From the NCBI GenBank assembly GCA_964590995.1, contig CAZPYY010000055.1:1-6894 (forward strand): 6,894 nucleotides of DNA, read 5' to 3'. The first letter of the stretch is position 1; every line of letters begins with the position of its first letter. Shown in pieces: positions 1 through 5,445 of this stretch. The notes beneath the pieces were generated by a model. It did no database searches. It was given only the letters and a program-made list of their open reading frames with translations, and was not told where the DNA came from. The position numbers were made by a program, and so were the translations under genes. Source of the stretch: Susulua sp964590995 (GTDB lineage: Bacteria > Omnitrophota > Gorgyraeia > Duberdicusellales > 4484-171).

Positions 1-121
1 AGCCTTTAGCAAACTCAACGGTTGTGCCCGGATAATTAGCAGCAATAACCTTTGCGCCGGTAAGGCGGAAAAAAATTACGCTCTTTCCTACATTAGGATT
101 CCCGATTAAAAGTACCTTCAT
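1..121 (-). CDS. feoB: FeoB ferrous iron transporter, N-terminal fragment (runs off the window)
   Basis: FeoB is the inner-membrane Fe(II) transporter with an N-terminal G-protein domain. Only about the first 40 codons are present. They include the G1/P-loop GNPNVGKS (residues 7-14) and the switch I/G2 stretch NYPGTTVE (29-36), whose Thr binds Mg-GTP; this combination so close to the N-terminus is typical of FeoB. The ATG overlaps the feoA stop codon as ATGA, and a GGTGG Shine-Dalgarno-like stretch inside the feoA end precedes it, so the two are translationally coupled. Residues 16-18 read IFF where the usual pattern is LFN or IFN, so the normally conserved Asn after the P-loop is Phe. This is a small oddity that could be real or a base error. 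The transmembrane part is beyond position 1. Identification is secure; completeness cannot be judged. Confidence 0.9.
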   Translation of the reverse strand, partial: MKVLLIGNPNVGKSVIFFRLTGAKVIAANYPGTTVEFAKG

Positions 122-345
122 GATAATTCCACCATCACTTTAGAAGCCATGCCTCTGCCTAAAGCAATTTGAGTGCTTCCGGCTTTTACAATTATTGGAC
201 CGAAGGTAAACATTCCTCTCTCTCTTTTAACCACAGCCCCTTCTCTTATTCCTAAATTTTGTAGCTTTTGTCTAAGGCCTCTTCCTCCTTCTATGCTTAT
301 TACCTTAGCAGACTGGCCTGGTGAGAGCTGGGCTAAACTTAGCAT
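118..345 (-). CDS. feoA: FeoA, small SH3-like ferrous iron transport protein
   Basis: A 75-residue protein of normal length for FeoA, a cytoplasmic SH3-like beta-barrel protein that supports FeoB-mediated Fe(II) uptake. Family signatures are the N-terminal LSLAQLSPGQSAKV, the LQNLGIREGAVV segment (residues 28-39), the central FGP (48-50) and the C-terminal ALGRGMASKVMVEL. It has no signal peptide or membrane segment, as expected. The start at 345 is supported by AAGGAG (354-359 on the complementary strand) eight bases upstream. The stop overlaps the feoB start by four bases. It lies 114 bp after bioA in the same direction, so it could be reached by read-through from the biotin genes, but its strong ribosome site and AT-rich leader suggest its own unit. 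FeoA-like domains also occur fused to DtxR-type regulators, but here the domain stands alone beside feoB. Confidence 0.92.
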   Translation of the reverse strand: MLSLAQLSPGQSAKVISIEGGRGLRQKLQNLGIREGAVVKRERGMFTFGPIIVKAGSTQIALGRGMASKVMVELS

Positions 346-459
346 TTTTTACGCTCCTTGCATAAACCTACTATTTTTAATGTATGCCTTAAAGAGTAAT
401 ATTCTTGCCTTCAAATCCTACTATTTTACCGCGATTAATGCAATAGTGAAAGCTGAAAT
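346..459 (-). promoter_or_regulatory. feoA leader region with an 11-bp direct repeat
   Basis: AT-rich spacer between the bioA stop and the feoA start. It holds the feoA ribosome site (AAGGAG, 354-359) and two exact copies of CCTACTATTTT (plus strand) at 367-377 and 417-427, exactly 50 bp apart. A TAAAAT box (5 of 6 matches to the -10 consensus) partly overlaps the upstream copy, but no good -35 sits at the right distance. I see no convincing Fur or DtxR box and no terminator after bioA. It is probably the feo promoter region, but the promoter itself is not resolved by eye. Confidence 0.35.
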
Positions 460-1803
460 TCAGGTAGTTTTAAAACTTTCTATAATATTAAAGGTCCTTT
501 TCAAAATTCTATGCAATTGGGCTTCTGTTATTGATAAAGGTAGATAAAGATAAATAACACCCCCCAAAGGCCGCAGGATAAGGCCCTCTTTTAATCCTTT
601 TCTGTAAACTTCCAAACCTATCCTCTCTTTTAGGCTAAAAGTCTTCTTTGTCTTCTTATTCTTTACCAGCTCTATTGCCCCGATCATACCTATATACCTT
701 ACATCGCCGACTAAAGGAAGGTTTCTAAAAGCTTCTAGTCTTTTGTGAAATACGGGAATAAGCTTGTTAATCCTTTTTAAGGTATTCTCCTGCTTATATA
801 CCTTTAAACTAGCTAAAGCTGCAGCACAGGAGATAGGATTGGCTGTATAGGTATGGCCGTGGTAAAAAGTCTTCCTCTTTTGGTAATCTGCATAAAATAC
901 TTTATAGATTTTACTGGTAGTTAAAGTTGCTGCAAGGGGAAGATAACCTGAGGTTATGCCTTTTGAAAGACAGATAAAATCCGGTTTTACCTTTGCATGC
1001 TCACAAGCAAACATCTCCCCGGTTCTGCCAAAACCGCTGGCAACTTCATCTAAGATTAAATGAATATTATACTTCTTAACTAACTGAGCAGCTTTCTTAA
1101 GATAAGTGTGAGGGTAAATAATCATACCTCCGGCAGCCATAACCATTGGCTCTAAAATCAAAGCAGCAATTTCTTTGCTTTTCTTCTTTAGTAGAGCTTC
1201 TAATGAATTTATGCATTCAATATCACAAGTAGACTTATCTTTGCCTAACGGACACCTATAGCAATAAGGCGAAGGGGCTTTAAAGCTTTTAAAGAAAAGG
1301 GGTGAGAAGACCTTATTGAATAAGTCCACTCCGCTTACGCTCATAGCTCCCACAGTATCGCCATGATAAGCAGAGTCTAGGGATAGGAATTTTGTCTTCT
1401 CCCTTTTCCCAATATTCTGCCAATATTGAAATGACATCTTCAATGCCACCTCAACTGCTGTTGAGCCATTATCAGAGAAGAAAACTTTAGTTAAATTCTC
1501 AGGAGTGATTGCAACCAGTTGTTCGGCTAATTTAATTGCTGGCTTATGGGTAAAACCGGCAAATAAGACATGTTCTAATGAGTCTATCTGATTTTTAATT
1601 GCCTTCTTTATCGTCGGGTGGTTATGGCCGTGGATATTGCACCACCAGCTGGATATAGTATCATAATAGCAATTTCCCTTATTATCATAGAGTTTTATTC
1701 CCTTTGCTCTCTCTATTAAAATAGGAGGAAGCTTCTTGCAATCCTTCATCTGAGTATAAGGATGCCAGATATATTTTAGGTCTTTCTTAATCCACTTATC
1801 CAT
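460..1803 (-). CDS. bioA: BioA, adenosylmethionine-8-amino-7-oxononanoate (DAPA) aminotransferase
   Basis: A PLP-dependent class III aminotransferase (447 aa, slightly longer than E. coli BioA) that converts KAPA (7-keto-8-aminopelargonate) to DAPA in biotin synthesis. Visible signatures are IWHPYTQM (12-19), characteristic of BioA, then SSWWCNIHGHNHP (51-63), the PLP-ring Asp in LDEVASGFGRTG (Asp252) and the Schiff-base Lys281 in LSKGITSGYLPLAA. Residues 180-197 carry four cysteines (C181, C184, C193, C197) as CxxC-8-CxxxC, absent from the E. coli enzyme but, as I recall, present in some other bacterial and archaeal homologues; it could bind metal. The amino donor (SAM, or lysine as in BioK) cannot be told from sequence by eye. 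It starts 10 bp after the bioD stop with no clear Shine-Dalgarno, so translation probably depends on coupling. The start fits the family N-terminus. Confidence 0.95.
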   Translation of the reverse strand: MDKWIKKDLKYIWHPYTQMKDCKKLPPILIERAKGIKLYDNKGNCYYDTISSWWCNIHGHNHPTIKKAIKNQIDSLEHVLFAGFTHKPAIKLAEQLVAITPENLTKVFFSDNGSTAVEVALKMSFQYWQNIGKREKTKFLSLDSAYHGDTVGAMSVSGVDLFNKVFSPLFFKSFKAPSPYCYRCPLGKDKSTCDIECINSLEALLKKKSKEIAALILEPMVMAAGGMIIYPHTYLKKAAQLVKKYNIHLILDEVASGFGRTGEMFACEHAKVKPDFICLSKGITSGYLPLAATLTTSKIYKVFYADYQKRKTFYHGHTYTANPISCAAALASLKVYKQENTLKRINKLIPVFHKRLEAFRNLPLVGDVRYIGMIGAIELVKNKKTKKTFSLKERIGLEVYRKGLKEGLILRPLGGVIYLYLPLSITEAQLHRILKRTFNIIESFKTT

Positions 1804-1813
1804 CTTTTAATCT

Positions 1814-2506
1814 TTATTTTAAATTAGATAATATCTTATTACCTATTTTCCTAAAACTTTTATGTAATCTATCTAAGTCTTTAGTCCAAGGTAGGCTTCC
1901 TGAAGACTTCTGATCACTTATTGACTCTATTATCTTAGGGTTGTCTTTTAAGATTACATTGCTTCCTTTATTCTTTAAATTATTAAATACAATGCCGGCT
2001 ATCTTCATCTTCCTGGCCTTAAGAGCTTCTATGGTTAAAAGAGTATGATTAATTGCTCCTAACTTATTGCCAACTACAACCAATACCGGGAGATTTAATT
2101 CCTTAGCTACATCTATTACTAATTTTCTCTTATTCAAAGGAACTAAGGCTCCTCCTAACCCTTCAACTACTACAAAGTCAAAAGCTTTTTCCAAAGACTT
2201 AAAACTCTTCCTTATCCTTTCTATACTTATCTTTCTCCTTTCTAGGCTTGAGGCAAGATGAGGAGAAGATGGAAATTTAAAGGTATAAGGAGAAATATCA
2301 GATAGGTGATCTCTTATTTTGTGTCTTTTTTTACCGATTAACTTTAGATGAAGACTAACATCTTTGGAAAACCCTACAAAACCGGTCTCAACCCACTTCT
2401 GAGTTATAACCTTATAACCCTTGTCTACTAAAAACTTAGCCAGCAAACCAGTTACAATTGTTTTGCCTACTCCGGTATCTGTTCCAGTAACAAAAATCCC
2501 TCTCAT
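1814..2506 (-). CDS. bioD: BioD, dethiobiotin synthetase
   Basis: A 230-residue ATP-dependent enzyme of usual length that closes the ureido ring of DAPA with CO2 to give dethiobiotin. Visible are the P-loop GTDTGVGKT (8-16), the catalytic-lysine segment QKWVETG (Lys37), the metal/nucleotide-side Asp in SKDVSL (Asp49), PYTF...SPHLA (73-85), VVVEGLGG with Glu115, and the adenine-site motif NKLGAINH. The key residues fall at the E. coli numbers (Lys37, Glu115), which supports the start. Two small departures are Trp after the catalytic Lys where Pro is usual (KPVxTG), and Leu instead of Ala in VEGAGG. The start is fixed by a strong GGAGGT five bases upstream. The gene lies just downstream of a spacer containing palindromic repeats and a sequencing gap, so its link to bioC in one transcript is likely but not proven. 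Confidence 0.95.
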   Translation of the reverse strand: MRGIFVTGTDTGVGKTIVTGLLAKFLVDKGYKVITQKWVETGFVGFSKDVSLHLKLIGKKRHKIRDHLSDISPYTFKFPSSPHLASSLERRKISIERIRKSFKSLEKAFDFVVVEGLGGALVPLNKRKLVIDVAKELNLPVLVVVGNKLGAINHTLLTIEALKARKMKIAGIVFNNLKNKGSNVILKDNPKIIESISDQKSSGSLPWTKDLDRLHKSFRKIGNKILSNLK

Positions 2507-2511
2507 CGTTT

Positions 2512-2517
2512 ACCTCC
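2512..2517 (-). promoter_or_regulatory. bioD ribosome binding site
   Basis: GGAGGT on the minus strand, five bases before the bioD ATG. It is the strongest Shine-Dalgarno in the biotin cluster. bioD is one of the genes here that does not overlap its upstream neighbour and must recruit ribosomes on its own. A copy of the palindromic repeat starts about five bases further upstream, so an RNA hairpin could sit right beside it. Confidence 0.7.
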
Positions 2518-2520
2518 AAT

Positions 2521-2537
2521 AGTGCGGTTGAGGACTA
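2521..2537. repeat. Truncated copy of the palindromic repeat at the left edge of the gap
   Basis: These 17 bases (AGTGCGGTTGAGGACTA) are the last sequenced bases before the N run and match exactly the first 17 bases after it (2638-2654). They comprise the left arm and loop of the palindrome completed on the other side. It is either a second repeat copy cut by the gap or the same copy present at both contig ends. Confidence 0.75.
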
Positions 2538-2637
2538 NNNNNNNNNNNNNNNNNNNNNNNNNNNNNNNNNNNNNNNNNNNNNNNNNNNNNNNNNNNNNNN
2601 NNNNNNNNNNNNNNNNNNNNNNNNNNNNNNNNNNNNN
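2538..2637. other. Assembly gap, exactly 100 Ns
   Basis: A run of 100 unknown bases, the conventional placeholder for a gap of unknown size. It lies between bioC and bioD and is flanked by identical 17-base ends. No gene can be called through it. The open frame that spans it only reads through the repeat arms and is not a credible protein. Confidence 0.98.
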
Positions 2638-2642
2638 AGTGC

Positions 2643-2663
2643 GGTTGAGGACTATCCTCAACC
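2643..2663. repeat. Intergenic palindromic repeat, copy 1
   Basis: Perfect inverted repeat with 9-bp arms, GGTTGAGGA and TCCTCAACC, and a 3-base loop CTA. It shares its arms with copy 2, whose start is 52 bp to the right. No T-tract follows on either strand, so it does not look like an intrinsic terminator. It resembles REP-type intergenic palindromes, which can stabilise upstream mRNA or block exonucleases; that role is inferred. Confidence 0.8.
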
Positions 2664-2693
2664 AAACCTCTCTGTAGCTCTTCCATGCTTTTG

Positions 2694-2716
2694 CGGTTGA
2701 GGACAGTCCTCAACCG
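2694..2716. repeat. Intergenic palindromic repeat, copy 2
   Basis: Perfect inverted repeat with 11-bp arms, CGGTTGAGGAC and GTCCTCAACCG, around a single central A. It begins 10 bp after the bioC stop codon. The arm sequence matches copy 1 while the centre differs (CAG against CTA in the loop), as expected for a dispersed hairpin family with loop drift. A 29-base non-repeated stretch separates the copies. No T-run follows in the direction of transcription, so a terminator role is unlikely. Confidence 0.8.
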
Positions 2717-2726
2717 GGTCCGTCGC

Positions 2727-3509
2727 CTATTTAATGCCTCGACAAAAGAAAATTTGATAAGTAGCTACAATACTTTTTCCGCCTGAGGCGGAAAACTTCT
2801 TCTTATAAATCTCCTCTATTGAGGCTATCCTCCTAGGAGTCCAGAAGATTTTCCCTCTTAAGCCGTCACCTCTTGTCCCAGTGCATCTTAGGTTCTCTAA
2901 CAAATCTGATAGTGAGCTGTAATTCTCATTATAGATCTCCTCTCTTACCTCAGCTTTACTAAAAATCCCTTTTAATATGCTCTCTAGTCTCTCTTTCTTT
3001 AGAAAATTACTGGCATTTATTGAAAGAGGCTTATTGAAAAACTCCTCCAGGCAACTATGCAACTGGAAAAAAGTCTCAGGGCCAAAGGTAGAGAATAAAA
3101 TAAAACCTTCTCTTTTAAGGGCTTCCTTGTATCTTGTTAAATCCGATTTCAAATCTTGAAACCACTGGAAACTAGCATTAGAGCTTATAAGATCAAACTC
3201 TTCTTCTAGATTAAGACTTTCAGCATCAGCAACAATGAATTCTACTTCCCTTTCCCCTAGCTTCTCCTTTGCAACTTCAATCATCTTGGCTGATATATCT
3301 ACGGCTTTTATCTTAGCTTTTGGAAATTTACTCTTTAGAAGCTTGGTATAATTTCCGGTTCCGCAGCCAAGATCTAAAATACTCGAAAAACCATTGGTAT
3401 TAACTTCTTTAATAAGTATAGAAGCACAGAGATCCTGGACCCTTGAATGCTGATCGTAATCCCGGGCATGTTTTGAGAAGTTTTCTTCTATTATTCTTTT
3501 ATCTACCAT
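2727..3509 (-). CDS. bioC: BioC, malonyl-ACP O-methyltransferase
   Basis: A SAM-dependent class I methyltransferase (260 aa, near the usual length) that methylates malonyl-ACP to start pimeloyl synthesis. The N-terminal pattern NFSKHARDYDQHS is typical of BioC. The SAM-binding loop is ILDLGCGTG (44-52), with the acidic strand-2 end at Asp71 in KAVDIS. SNASFQWFQDL and LFSTFGPETFFQLH follow, both characteristic of BioC over other methyltransferases. The C-terminal ATYQIFF fits the family end. A perfect 21-bp palindrome lies in frame near the 3' end and encodes FSASGGK in a loop region, apparently without breaking the gene. No Shine-Dalgarno is visible before the ATG. It follows bioH after 119 bp that contain a hairpin with T-tract, so it may be expressed partly separately from bioB-bioF-bioH. 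Confidence 0.93.
   Translation of the reverse strand: MVDKRIIEENFSKHARDYDQHSRVQDLCASILIKEVNTNGFSSILDLGCGTGNYTKLLKSKFPKAKIKAVDISAKMIEVAKEKLGEREVEFIVADAESLNLEEEFDLISSNASFQWFQDLKSDLTRYKEALKREGFILFSTFGPETFFQLHSCLEEFFNKPLSINASNFLKKERLESILKGIFSKAEVREEIYNENYSSLSDLLENLRCTGTRGDGLRGKIFWTPRRIASIEEIYKKKFSASGGKSIVATYQIFFCRGIK
2775..2795. repeat. Perfect 21-bp palindrome inside bioC
   Basis: Arms TTTTCCGCCT and AGGCGGAAAA around a single G, within the last tenth of bioC. It is unrelated to the GGTTGAGGA family in the next spacer. In the bioC frame it is read as FSASGGK, in the variable segment before the conserved ATYQ stretch. It could be a dispersed short palindrome tolerated in a coding loop; similar CCGCCTnAGGCGG-type words are, as I recall, abundant in some uncultured bacterial genomes. 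Confidence 0.75.
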
Positions 3510-3596
3510 TGGATTGTACTGACGTCTAAGTTAGTTATTTGTTTCATGACATTAACATTACATATATTTTTAGCGTAAACAATGTAGGCAATGAGC
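3510..3596 (-). other. AT-rich spacer upstream of bioC; no confident promoter
   Basis: The bioC-proximal part of the bioH-bioC spacer. On the minus strand it holds TTGTTT (3577-3582) followed 16 bp later by TAATGT, and a TACAAT box five to ten bases before the bioC start, but neither makes a good promoter pair. TTGTTTACG here resembles a BirA half-site only loosely (6 of 9) and lacks a partner. An internal promoter is plausible because a possible terminator lies just upstream, but it is unproven. Confidence 0.2.
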
Positions 3597-3627
3597 AAAA
3601 ACAACTCGTCTATCGCCGAGCTCATTG
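3597..3627 (-). terminator. Possible weak terminator or attenuator after bioH
   Basis: Immediately after the bioH stop, the minus strand can form a 6-bp stem AGCTCG/CGAGTT (one G-T pair) with an 8-base loop, followed by G and five Ts. A competing 8-bp perfect stem, CAATGAGC with GCTCATTG (3620-3627 with 3589-3596), would enclose the T-tract and shares bases with the first stem, so the two are alternatives. The short stem and interrupted T-run make termination weak or conditional. It lies in the middle of the biotin cluster. Confidence 0.35.
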
Positions 3628-3628
3628 A

Positions 3629-4312
3629 CTACCATATATACTTACCTAAATCAGCTTCCAAAAAAGGAATATGGCCGCTATTCTCGATAGTTATCAATTC
3701 GGCATTTGCTATAGCTTCTTGAACTTCTCTAGCCTCATCAATAGGTGCTATCCTATCACTCTCTCCGTGTATAATCTTTATTCTCTCTATCCCGGCTAAC
3801 TCTTGAGTATTTATCTGAGCCTTTTCTAAATAATCTAAAGTTCTAAGTAAATATTCTAAATCGAATTCTTCACAGTAAGTTTTAAGTAAGTTTTTCTTAA
3901 ACCAACTTAAGCTTATCTTTTTAGAGAAACACTGAGTATAGAATTTATAAAGATAACCTCTCTTGCTCTTTTTAAGAAGTTCTTTTATCCCAGCCATCTC
4001 CTCCTCTTTATACTTCTTCCTTATACTTACTAAGATTAGCTCTTCGATTAAATTAGAATGCTTTATCGAAAACTCAGCTGCTAGGAATCCACCCAGCGAC
4101 CAGCCAAACAAAGATATCTTATCTATCCTTCTCTCCCCCAAGGCGTTAAAGAGATTGTCTTCGAAGGTAAAAGGAGAAAAATTAAGGGGTAGTAAATAAT
4201 TAAATTTCAGATTTAATGAGTCAAAAATCCTGTAGTCAGTAGCCCAACCCGGGATAAGTACGATAGTTTTCTGCTGGCCGCGGTCTAAATATTCAAAAAT
4301 CGGCTTTGGCAT
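3629..4312 (-). CDS. bioH: BioH-like pimeloyl-ACP methyl ester carboxylesterase
   Basis: An alpha/beta hydrolase (227 aa, shorter than the 256-residue E. coli BioH) expected to cleave the methyl ester of pimeloyl-ACP and so end BioC-dependent chain building. The nucleophile elbow is GWSLGG with Ser72, the same motif as in E. coli BioH. The oxyanion region is VLIPGW (18-23). The acid is Asp186 in GESDRIAP and the base is His214 in SGHIPFLE, giving a complete triad. It has no signal peptide, in keeping with a cytoplasmic enzyme. The start overlaps the end of bioF by 28 bases and the stop lies next to a hairpin. The tail after His214 is only 13 residues, a little short. Position between bioF and bioC supports the role. 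BioG is the main alternative family; the GWSLGG elbow and full triad favour BioH, but gatekeeper enzymes of this pathway are easily confused. Confidence 0.82.
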   Translation of the reverse strand: MPKPIFEYLDRGQQKTIVLIPGWATDYRIFDSLNLKFNYLLPLNFSPFTFEDNLFNALGERRIDKISLFGWSLGGFLAAEFSIKHSNLIEELILVSIRKKYKEEEMAGIKELLKKSKRGYLYKFYTQCFSKKISLSWFKKNLLKTYCEEFDLEYLLRTLDYLEKAQINTQELAGIERIKIIHGESDRIAPIDEAREVQEAIANAELITIENSGHIPFLEADLGKYIW

Positions 4313-5445
4313 AAGTCTTTAATGAGTTTTTCTAATATTTCTTTTGAATGATTAAGGGTCAGTGAAAACCTTAACCGAGCCTCTCCGACTGGCACAGTAG
4401 GCGGCCGTATCGGAAGAACCCAGTAACCTTTTTCTTGCAACTCTTCGCTGATCTTAATTACTCTCTGGTTATCGGAAACAATTAACGGCACTATTTGAGA
4501 TGAACCTCTTATTTTAAATCCTGCTTCTTTTAAATTCGTGCGAAAATAATCAGCATTATTGATAAGACCTCTTCTGCGTTCCGGTTCTTCTTCTACTAAC
4601 TCTAAACTAGCTAGATTAGTTGCAATTACCGAAGGCGGAAGAGCTGTAGAATATATAAAACTTCTGGCTGTATTTATTAAGTAATCAACTAAACTTTTTG
4701 AACAAGCAACATAACCGCCAAAACTTCCCAAAGCTTTGCTAAAGGTACCCATTATTAGATCTGTTTTCGCAACCAACCCTTCTTGTTCAACTATACCAGC
4801 TCCGCTCTTACCGAATATGCCGGTAGCATGAGCCTCATCTACCATTAATTTACAATTGTATTTTTCTTTCAAGCTAACTAACTCTCCTAATGCCGGCTTA
4901 TCGCCATCCATACTAAATACGCTCTCAGTTATTATTAGAGCTTCTTTAAATTTATGTCTTTGCTCTTTTAATAATTGCTCTAGGTGGTTTAAGTCACAAT
5001 GCAAGAAACGGAAAAACTTTGCGCCGGATAAGACTATTCCGTCTATTATGCTGGCATGATTTAGCTTATCAGAGAAAATAACATCCCGACGGCTGCAAAA
5101 AGCACCTATTATACCGACATTAGCCTGATAACCGGAGTTAAAGATTAAAGCTCTTTCTTTACCCTTGAATTGAGCTGTTTTTCCTTCTAAGTGATGGTAA
5201 ATATCTGAATCTCCGCTCAGGAGCCTAGAAGCTGATGAGCCTACACCTAATCTATCTACTGCCTCTTTTGCGGCTTGCTTTAGTTTAGGATCGGTTGAAA
5301 AACCTAAGTAATCATTAGAAGATAAATCGATGTATTCTCTGCCGCCTGAGAGCCTTAGGCCCTGGCCTCGGGAAGCTGCCGGCTTTAAAGTCCTTAGCAG
5401 ATTATCTTGTTTTCTTTTCTTTAAGAATTCTTCTATTCGTCCCAT
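4285..5445 (-). CDS. bioF: BioF, 8-amino-7-oxononanoate (KAPA) synthase
   Basis: A PLP-dependent alpha-oxoamine synthase (386 aa, normal length) that condenses pimeloyl-ACP with alanine to give KAPA. Visible are the N-terminal IDLSSNDYLGFS (39-50), GVGSSASRLLSG (67-78), the substrate-side His in LNHASIIDG (His130), the PLP-ring Asp203 in VDEAHATGIFG, the Schiff-base Lys237 in GTFSKALGSFGG, and the C-terminal RPPTVPVGEARLRFSL that marks BioF over related 2-amino-3-ketobutyrate ligase. The ATG overlaps the bioB end by 13 bases and the gene overlaps bioH by 28, so the three are translationally coupled. No strong Shine-Dalgarno is visible, which suits coupling. 5-aminolevulinate synthase is the nearest alternative family but does not fit the neighbourhood. 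Confidence 0.95.
   Translation of the reverse strand: MGRIEEFLKKRKQDNLLRTLKPAASRGQGLRLSGGREYIDLSSNDYLGFSTDPKLKQAAKEAVDRLGVGSSASRLLSGDSDIYHHLEGKTAQFKGKERALIFNSGYQANVGIIGAFCSRRDVIFSDKLNHASIIDGIVLSGAKFFRFLHCDLNHLEQLLKEQRHKFKEALIITESVFSMDGDKPALGELVSLKEKYNCKLMVDEAHATGIFGKSGAGIVEQEGLVAKTDLIMGTFSKALGSFGGYVACSKSLVDYLINTARSFIYSTALPPSVIATNLASLELVEEEPERRRGLINNADYFRTNLKEAGFKIRGSSQIVPLIVSDNQRVIKISEELQEKGYWVLPIRPPTVPVGEARLRFSLTLNHSKEILEKLIKDLCQSRFLNI

Noticed and set aside
63..72. AGGCGGAAAA in feoB, identical to one arm of the bioC palindrome
   Set aside because: The opposite arm is absent and the bases encode conserved FeoB residues; a chance match is likely.
453..463. Small palindrome CTGAA/TTCAG at the bioA stop as a terminator
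   Set aside because: Five-bp AT-rich arms with a one-base loop and no T-tract cannot make a credible intrinsic terminator.
173..547. Plus-strand open frame over feoA and the end of bioA
   Set aside because: It is antisense to well-supported genes and shows no family motif. The other plus-strand frames in the window were rejected for the same reason.
2510..2713. Open frame running across the N gap on the minus strand
   Set aside because: It reads only through palindrome arms, their linker and the Ns, and has no family resemblance; it is a by-product of the repeats.
2641..2716. Possible short CRISPR array (about 23-base repeat, 29-base spacer)
   Set aside because: Only two full copies, the repeat centres differ, each unit is a near-perfect palindrome and no cas gene is present. 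A REP-like pair explains it better.
3555..3591. Second BirA operator before bioC (TTGTTTACG)
   Set aside because: Only 6 of 9 positions match and no partner half-site occurs at 14-16 bp.
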